This document shows, one piece after another, positions 6,941 to 10,261 of a stretch of DNA of 10,261 bases. The stretch comes from Mariniphaga sp. GTDB lineage: Bacteria > Bacteroidota > Bacteroidia > Bacteroidales > Prolixibacteraceae. Location: positions 1 through 10,261 of the forward strand of contig JABMQB010000717.1 in NCBI GenBank assembly GCA_013203525.1, given 5' to 3'. The translations under genes and the position numbers were made by a program. The notes under the pieces are model-generated. The model was not told where the DNA came from and searched no databases. It saw only the letters and a list, made by a program, of their open reading frames with translations. Every line of letters starts with the position of its first letter. Within the stretch, counting starts at the first letter, position 1.

Positions 6941-6967
6941 TTTAAAGTCGTTAATATAGACTTAAAA
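6941..6967. promoter_or_regulatory. Inverted repeat in the upstream region of the hydrolase gene
   Basis: TTTAAAGTC and GACTTAAAA match as inverted arms at 8 of 9 positions around a 9-bp spacer. The element begins 24 bp before the hydrolase ATG, within the 116-bp region between the divergent hydrolase and DUF1080 genes. It could be an operator or a leader hairpin. AT-rich composition makes chance a real possibility, and no strong promoter for either gene could be fixed here. Confidence 0.3.
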
Positions 6968-7033
6968 ACACCGCAAATGTTTAATGTGTTGTTAACGTTT
7001 ATTTTTATTGATAATAATTGAAAATAACTTTGT

Positions 7034-7843
7034 ATGAAAAACTTACTAAAGGTATCGAATGTATTATTTCTGTTGGCGATTTTATTAATTTCTTCTTGTG
7101 CCAATAAAAAAACAACAGAAGATGAGGGATGGATTCAACTGTTTAACGGGAAAGATCTAAATGACTGGGATATAAAATTCAAGGGATATGAATTGGGAGT
7201 TAACCTAAATAATACCTTTAGAGTTGAAGATGGAAAACTCATTGTGAGCTATGATGAGTGGGAAGGTTTTAATAGTGAATTCGGGCATATTTTTTATAAA
7301 GGAGTTTTTTCACATTATAAACTAAGAGTTGAATACCGTTTTGTTGGTGAACAGGTTGAAGGGGGCGCCGGATGGGCAATTCGAAACAACGGATTAATGC
7401 TTCATGGGCAATTGGCCGAATCAATGGGTTTGGATCAGGATTTTCCAACTTCTGTTGAGGTGCAGTTGTTAGGTGGCGATGGTGAAAATGAACGCACGAC
7501 CATGAATCTTTGTACACCAGGAACAAATGTTGAAATGAATGGGGAATTGGTAGAACAACATTGCATCCTTTCCAATTCGGAAACATATCATGGCGACCAG
7601 TGGGTATCAGTTGAAGTGGAAGTTATTGGGGGTGAAGTGATTCGGCATTTTGTTGAAGGTGTTGAAGTTATGCATTACGAAAAACCTCAGCTTGATCCAA
7701 GAGATGCTACTTACGATTTGTTATTACCTGCCGATGGAAATAAAATACTTTGTAAAGGAACAATTTCATTACAGGCTGAAAGTGGACCAACTGAATTCCG
7801 AAAAATTGAATTGCTGAAATTGGGCGATGGTTGCGATGAATAG
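7034..7843 (+). CDS. DUF1080 (3-keto-disaccharide hydrolase-type) lipoprotein
   Basis: A 269-residue cell-envelope lipoprotein. The signal sequence ends in ISSC, giving lipidated Cys22. The mature part is one concanavalin-like beta-sandwich of the DUF1080 family (PF06439). It opens with 'GWIQLFNGKDLNDWDIKF' (32-49), passes through 'FGHIFYKGVFSHYKLRVEYRF' positions 83-103, the glycine-rich GGAGWAIRNNGLMLHG (110-125) and PTSVEVQLLGG (138-148), and closes with FRKIELLKL (255-263). Some family members hydrolyse 3-keto-glycosides; others may only bind sugars. The gene is divergent from the large glycoside hydrolase, so both may serve the same carbohydrate, although their separate strands mean separate transcripts. 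Four cysteines besides Cys22 (160, 177, 240, 267) could form disulfides in the periplasm. The ATG at 7034 is the only start that keeps the signal sequence. It converges on the acetyltransferase gene, 37 bp away, with no convincing terminator between. Confidence 0.9.
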   Translation: MKNLLKVSNVLFLLAILLISSCANKKTTEDEGWIQLFNGKDLNDWDIKFKGYELGVNLNNTFRVEDGKLIVSYDEWEGFNSEFGHIFYKGVFSHYKLRVEYRFVGEQVEGGAGWAIRNNGLMLHGQLAESMGLDQDFPTSVEVQLLGGDGENERTTMNLCTPGTNVEMNGELVEQHCILSNSETYHGDQWVSVEVEVIGGEVIRHFVEGVEVMHYEKPQLDPRDATYDLLLPADGNKILCKGTISLQAESGPTEFRKIELLKLGDGCDE

Positions 7844-7880
7844 CTGATGTTGATTTGGCCTTAGGAAATTTGGAAAAAAT

Positions 7881-8669
7881 CTAGTTACTTTTGATTTTAT
7901 TCACCCTTTTTCTGATGAGTTTATGTATTTTTTTATACGAAGGCGGGGGACCTGTCCTTATCCGTTTTCCATCAATAAATAAGGCATCTGAAATTCCCCA
8001 ATCACAAAAAACTTTTTTCTCAAAGGTGTTTATTTCCTGAAAATCGACTAATTCTCCAAATTTATTTGAGGCTCGTTTGGCTCTCTCGTGAACCATGTTT
8101 TGTACAGGACACCACCCATTAATAAATGATGTAACCGTAACTTTATCCTCATTTTTCACAGGCCGTTTTTTTTCTTTAATCCATCTTGGAGGAATGGCAT
8201 CATTTGTAAAAGGTTTCCACATTAAAACCGCAACTCCATTTTTGTCGACTTTCTGATAGCCCTGTTTTTTATACCACGAAGCTTTCATCCAAAAAGGATA
8301 TGAAATACCCCATGCGGCTATACCCTTTTTGTTTAATGACCTAACATCATCCTCGGCAGCTTTAAGTAAGGCTTTTCCTGTTCCTTTTTTTTGATAATTC
8401 CCGATGCCTTGTTTATGGCCATGAACCCAAATACAGGTTATAAAGTATAAATTTTTTGCTTCAATTGTCGAATGTTCGGCGGGCACATATTGTATCATTC
8501 CACAAGCTACTTTATCCTCAACCGCAATTTTTACACGAAGCCCTTGTTCCTTCATTTTATTAAACCAAATTTCTTTGTGGTTTCCGGCTTCTTTTATATC
8601 ATTCGACCATTCTTCCAGGCAACAGAAATATTGTTTGTAAAATTTTTCAGATAAATCAACGATTTTCAT
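7881..8669 (-). CDS. GNAT N-acetyltransferase fused to a thioredoxin-like (YoaP-type) domain
   Basis: A 262-residue cytoplasmic protein with no signal or membrane segment. The N-terminal part (about 1-152) is a GNAT fold: 'NLYFITCIWVHG' (73-84) is the central strand, QKKGTGKALLKAAEDDV (93-109) is the acetyl-CoA pyrophosphate-binding motif (Q-x-x-G-x-G), and 'SWYKKQGYQKV' (131-141) is the usual late helix. The C-terminal part (about 175-258) looks like a thioredoxin fold: strand KVTVTSFIN, a single cysteine in 'NGWCPVQN' (Cys187), strand LVDFQEIN, then SDALFIDGKRI and a helix. The second active-site cysteine of a CxxC is absent. I recall the same two-domain layout in YoaP-like proteins, named after B. 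subtilis YoaP, whose substrate is unknown to me. The gene stands alone: its downstream neighbour converges on it, and about 300 bp separate it from the DUF4395 gene upstream on the same strand. Confidence 0.85.
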   Translation of the reverse strand: MKIVDLSEKFYKQYFCCLEEWSNDIKEAGNHKEIWFNKMKEQGLRVKIAVEDKVACGMIQYVPAEHSTIEAKNLYFITCIWVHGHKQGIGNYQKKGTGKALLKAAEDDVRSLNKKGIAAWGISYPFWMKASWYKKQGYQKVDKNGVAVLMWKPFTNDAIPPRWIKEKKRPVKNEDKVTVTSFINGWCPVQNMVHERAKRASNKFGELVDFQEINTFEKKVFCDWGISDALFIDGKRIRTGPPPSYKKIHKLIRKRVNKIKSN

Positions 8670-8971
8670 GATTACCGATTTTTGATATACAAGTTACAAG
8701 ATTTTAATTAATATATGAAAAGAATTTCTAATCAGGGTAAATATATGCAAGGAGTAAGATTAAATGATTGATAAAAATTAAAATTCAGAATTTCAATGAT
8801 ATTTTTTTATTAATGTTTTATCGTGTTACCCGAAATCACTTTAATTTATATGTCATTAATGCATTACTGTGCCTGATACACATTATTCTATTGGCTATAT
8901 TAGGTTGTGAAAAATGATAGATTGTTTCTTTATTAATAATTAGTTTGCCCTTTAATTTAAATTTATACTGT
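8670..8971. other. AT-rich intergenic region without a supported gene
   Basis: This 302-bp stretch separates the DUF4395 stop from the acetyltransferase start; both genes are on the minus strand. It must hold the end of one transcript and the promoter of the next. No clear terminator stem with a T-run and no full TTTG/TAnnTTTG pair was found. TAACTTG on the minus strand, about 20 bp before the ATG at 8669, is a partial -7 match. A 13-bp palindrome AAATTCAGAATTT lies at 8781-8793. A minus-strand frame at 8836-9075 overlaps the end of the DUF4395 gene and looks non-coding. Confidence 0.6.
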
Positions 8972-9625
8972 TTAGAAATTGCTGTATATTCCAAACAAAT
9001 CGGAAGGCTGTTTGCCAAAAATATCATTAAACAAAAACACGGCAAGGATAATATAAGCAAAAAATGCAAAGACAATAAACACCTGAAGCCATGATGTTTT
9101 TTGAATATCGTGCCTCGATTTTACATCGCAAATTTCACCCGGGCAGTATTGAACTTTATCCTTAAAAAATATGGGATAAAATTTGCAACCCAGGCAAATC
9201 CCAAATGCCGATTCGAAAAACAGAAATATAAGACAGATAAAACATATTAAGCCTGTTATTGGGCTGTGTCCATTTACTACTACCAGTAAAACGAGCATAA
9301 TAACAGCCAGGGCTACACCAATTTTCCATGCAAACTTTTTTTGCCGGGCACCAACATATTCAGGAGTCTGGTTAAAAACAATCAACCGCCCAATAATTAA
9401 TGTTGGCGCAAATTTCGGATTTATAAATACCCGAATTACCATATCGGTAAAAAAGATAAATATGGAGAATTTTAACATTGTAAAATCTCCATTTGTAACA
9501 ACTGCTATTATTGATATAAACATTAATAAAAACAGTAGTCCGGCTGCTGCCCTTATTTCTCTTTCATTTAGAACGGGGATGTTATATCCTTGAACATCTT
9601 CTCCGAATTTTATAATTTTTTTCAT
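8972..9625 (-). CDS. DUF4395 integral membrane protein
   Basis: A 217-residue inner-membrane protein of unknown function. The N-terminus 'MKKIIKFGEDVQGYNIPVLNEREIRA' is characteristic of DUF4395 (PF14340). About five hydrophobic segments follow (roughly 27-45, 51-68, 101-119, 122-140 and 178-199). Between the fourth and fifth lies a cysteine cluster, CLGC (144-147) and CPGEIC (161-166), which could bind metal or form redox-active pairs. The reading frame is open further upstream to 9718, but that would overlap the regulator gene with a Lys/Arg-rich, non-family N-terminus. The ATG at 9625 begins at the conserved family start and 13 bp after the regulator stop, so I use it. The gene is last in a probable three-gene unit with the XRE regulator and a DUF2178-like membrane protein. 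From memory, DUF4395 genes in actinobacteria often lie beside thioredoxin or sulfurtransferase genes, hinting at a thiol-related role; this is not shown here. Confidence 0.85.
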   Translation of the reverse strand: MKKIIKFGEDVQGYNIPVLNEREIRAAAGLLFLLMFISIIAVVTNGDFTMLKFSIFIFFTDMVIRVFINPKFAPTLIIGRLIVFNQTPEYVGARQKKFAWKIGVALAVIMLVLLVVVNGHSPITGLICFICLIFLFFESAFGICLGCKFYPIFFKDKVQYCPGEICDVKSRHDIQKTSWLQVFIVFAFFAYIILAVFLFNDIFGKQPSDLFGIYSNF

Positions 9626-9638
9626 ATGTAAATAGTTA

Positions 9639-9878
9639 TTAATTTTTCTTTTTTGGTTGATACAAATTTGGATCATACGTAAAAATTTCCTCCAATGGAG
9701 TTTTAAAAATATACGCAATACGAAAGGCCAGTTCCAGTGTAGGAGAATAGTTGCCCTTTTCGATAGCTACAATTGTCTGCCTTGAGACCCCCGTTTCATC
9801 AGCCAGTTGCTGTTGAGTCATTTCCTCGGCGTTAAACCGAAGTTTCCGTATATTATTTTGAATGATACTTTTACTCAT
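9639..9878 (-). CDS. Small XRE-family (Cro/C1-type) transcriptional regulator
   Basis: A 79-residue DNA-binding protein, almost all of it one HTH domain. The recognition unit is TQQQLADETGVSRQTIVAIE (21-40), followed by the family-typical KGNYSPTLELAFRIAYIF and PLEEIFTYD, then a lysine-rich tail (KKK at 76-78). This matches the short single-domain regulators often encoded next to small multi-spanning membrane proteins in Bacteroidota and Firmicutes, where they are presumed to autoregulate their operon. The ATG at 9878 lies one base after the stop of the upstream membrane gene, which implies coupled expression. The DUF4395 gene follows after 13 bp. No sensor or effector domain is present, so any signal must come from dimerisation or a partner. 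The operator should lie upstream of the operon, outside the window. Confidence 0.93.
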   Translation of the reverse strand: MSKSIIQNNIRKLRFNAEEMTQQQLADETGVSRQTIVAIEKGNYSPTLELAFRIAYIFKTPLEEIFTYDPNLYQPKKKN

Positions 9879-9879
9879 T

Positions 9880-10261
9880 TTAGATGCCTTTACGATAAAA
9901 ATAAATTTGCGAAACGTTATCTATAATTTCTGAAATTACACCGCTGACAATAAAGACGATGAAAATACCATAAACCTGCATTCCAATTGCAAGAGCCATT
10001 ACCGATAACATAAAACCAGCTGAGAAAACCCAGTGTGAATTACGGGTGGATTTTAATTTGATTAATTTATCCCTTTCATCCTCAACAGGGATATCATGTT
10101 CTCTGGTTGCAATTGCATTAATAATGTGGAAAATAATGTAGATAATAATTCGAACTACTATCGATACGCCAATAAATATGAGGAATATAACTCCCCATTT
10201 TTGGAAATCTTCAGTTAGGTCAAACCTTCCTTCCAGATGTCGTTGATAGACAATCAAGGCA
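9880..10261 (-). CDS. DUF2178-like multi-spanning membrane protein (partial, 5' end outside window)
   Basis: The C-terminal 126 residues of a small inner-membrane protein are visible. A TTG at 10257 could serve as a start, but the frame stays open to the right edge (a preceding GCC codon), and the first visible residues, a short 'LIVYQRH' end and a polar stretch, look like a loop following an earlier helix. I therefore treat it as 5'-truncated. Hydrophobic segments lie at about 22-50, 77-93 and 96-114 of the visible part. Between the first two is the polar motif VEDERDKLIKLKSTRNSHWV (59-78), which resembles the DERD-K-I segment of DUF2178-type proteins that are commonly paired with short XRE regulators. 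Its stop is one base from the regulator start. Function unknown; the family name is a judgement from this motif and the genetic pairing. Confidence 0.75.
   Translation of the reverse strand, partial: ALIVYQRHLEGRFDLTEDFQKWGVIFLIFIGVSIVVRIIIYIIFHIINAIATREHDIPVEDERDKLIKLKSTRNSHWVFSAGFMLSVMALAIGMQVYGIFIVFIVSGVISEIIDNVSQIYFYRKGI

Noticed and set aside
7025..7032. TAACTTTG, a match to the Bacteroidota -7 element, just before the DUF1080 start
   Set aside because: It ends one base before the ATG, so transcription would begin inside or after the start codon, and no TTTG lies about 19 bp upstream. Probably chance, unless the message is leaderless.
7269..7586. 105-residue minus-strand frame opposite the DUF1080 gene
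   Set aside because: It is a shadow of the conserved DUF1080 core, with no recognisable family and no start context of its own.
8836..9075. 79-residue minus-strand frame overlapping the end of the DUF4395 gene
   Set aside because: It lies out of frame over the conserved C-terminal part of DUF4395; its hydrophobic start is the shadow of a transmembrane segment, and the rest is low-complexity Lys/Ile/Asn translation of AT-rich DNA.
9626..9718. Longer DUF4395 start at 9718
   Set aside because: It would overlap the XRE gene by 80 bp and add a Lys/Arg/Asn-rich stretch unlike the family; the conserved N-terminus starts at the ATG at 9625.

Overview
The window looks like a chromosomal segment of a Bacteroidota bacterium, possibly a marine Marinilabiliales-type lineage (the order is a guess). 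The evidence is an AT-rich sequence, start codons preceded by A/T-rich leaders rather than GGAGG, a Bacteroidota-type promoter (TTTG, 20 bp, TATATTTG), lipoproteins with short lipoboxes, and gene families common in that phylum (DUF5060 glycosidases, DUF1080 lipoproteins, TolC/lipoprotein-adaptor pumps).

Left part (1-4304, minus strand): a five-gene operon in the order TetR repressor, TolC-like outer-membrane channel, lipoprotein HlyD-type adaptor, ABC ATPase 1, ABC ATPase 2 (cut by the left edge). It resembles the E. coli cecR-ybhG-ybhF-ybhS-ybhR drug-efflux operon, but the double ATPase YbhF is split into two genes and a dedicated TolC is included. The membrane permeases are expected just beyond position 1. 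The first ATPase lacks the usual Q-loop glutamine and switch histidine, while the second has the Q-loop glutamine. Three related palindromic sites (TTTAAC-N6-GTTAAA) surround a good promoter ahead of tetR and are the likely autoregulatory operators. Their position also moves the tetR start to the internal ATG at 4201.

Middle part (4337-7843): a large secreted multidomain clan GH-A glycoside hydrolase (minus) ending in a strong intrinsic terminator, and, divergently, a DUF1080 lipoprotein (plus). The two share a 116-bp upstream region and look like a small carbohydrate-degradation locus without SusC/SusD genes in view.

Right part (7881-10261, minus strand): a GNAT acetyltransferase fused to a one-cysteine thioredoxin-like domain; about 300 bp of AT-rich DNA with no convincing gene; then a tight three-gene unit of a DUF2178-like membrane protein (cut by the right edge), a small XRE repressor and a DUF4395 membrane protein with two cysteine pairs.

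No RNA genes, CRISPR arrays, transposases or phage genes were seen. No clearly new system is visible. The points most worth checking are the triple operator, the asymmetric ATPase pair, the intergenic repeat that has become the C-terminus of ATPase 1, and the XRE/DUF4395 module.
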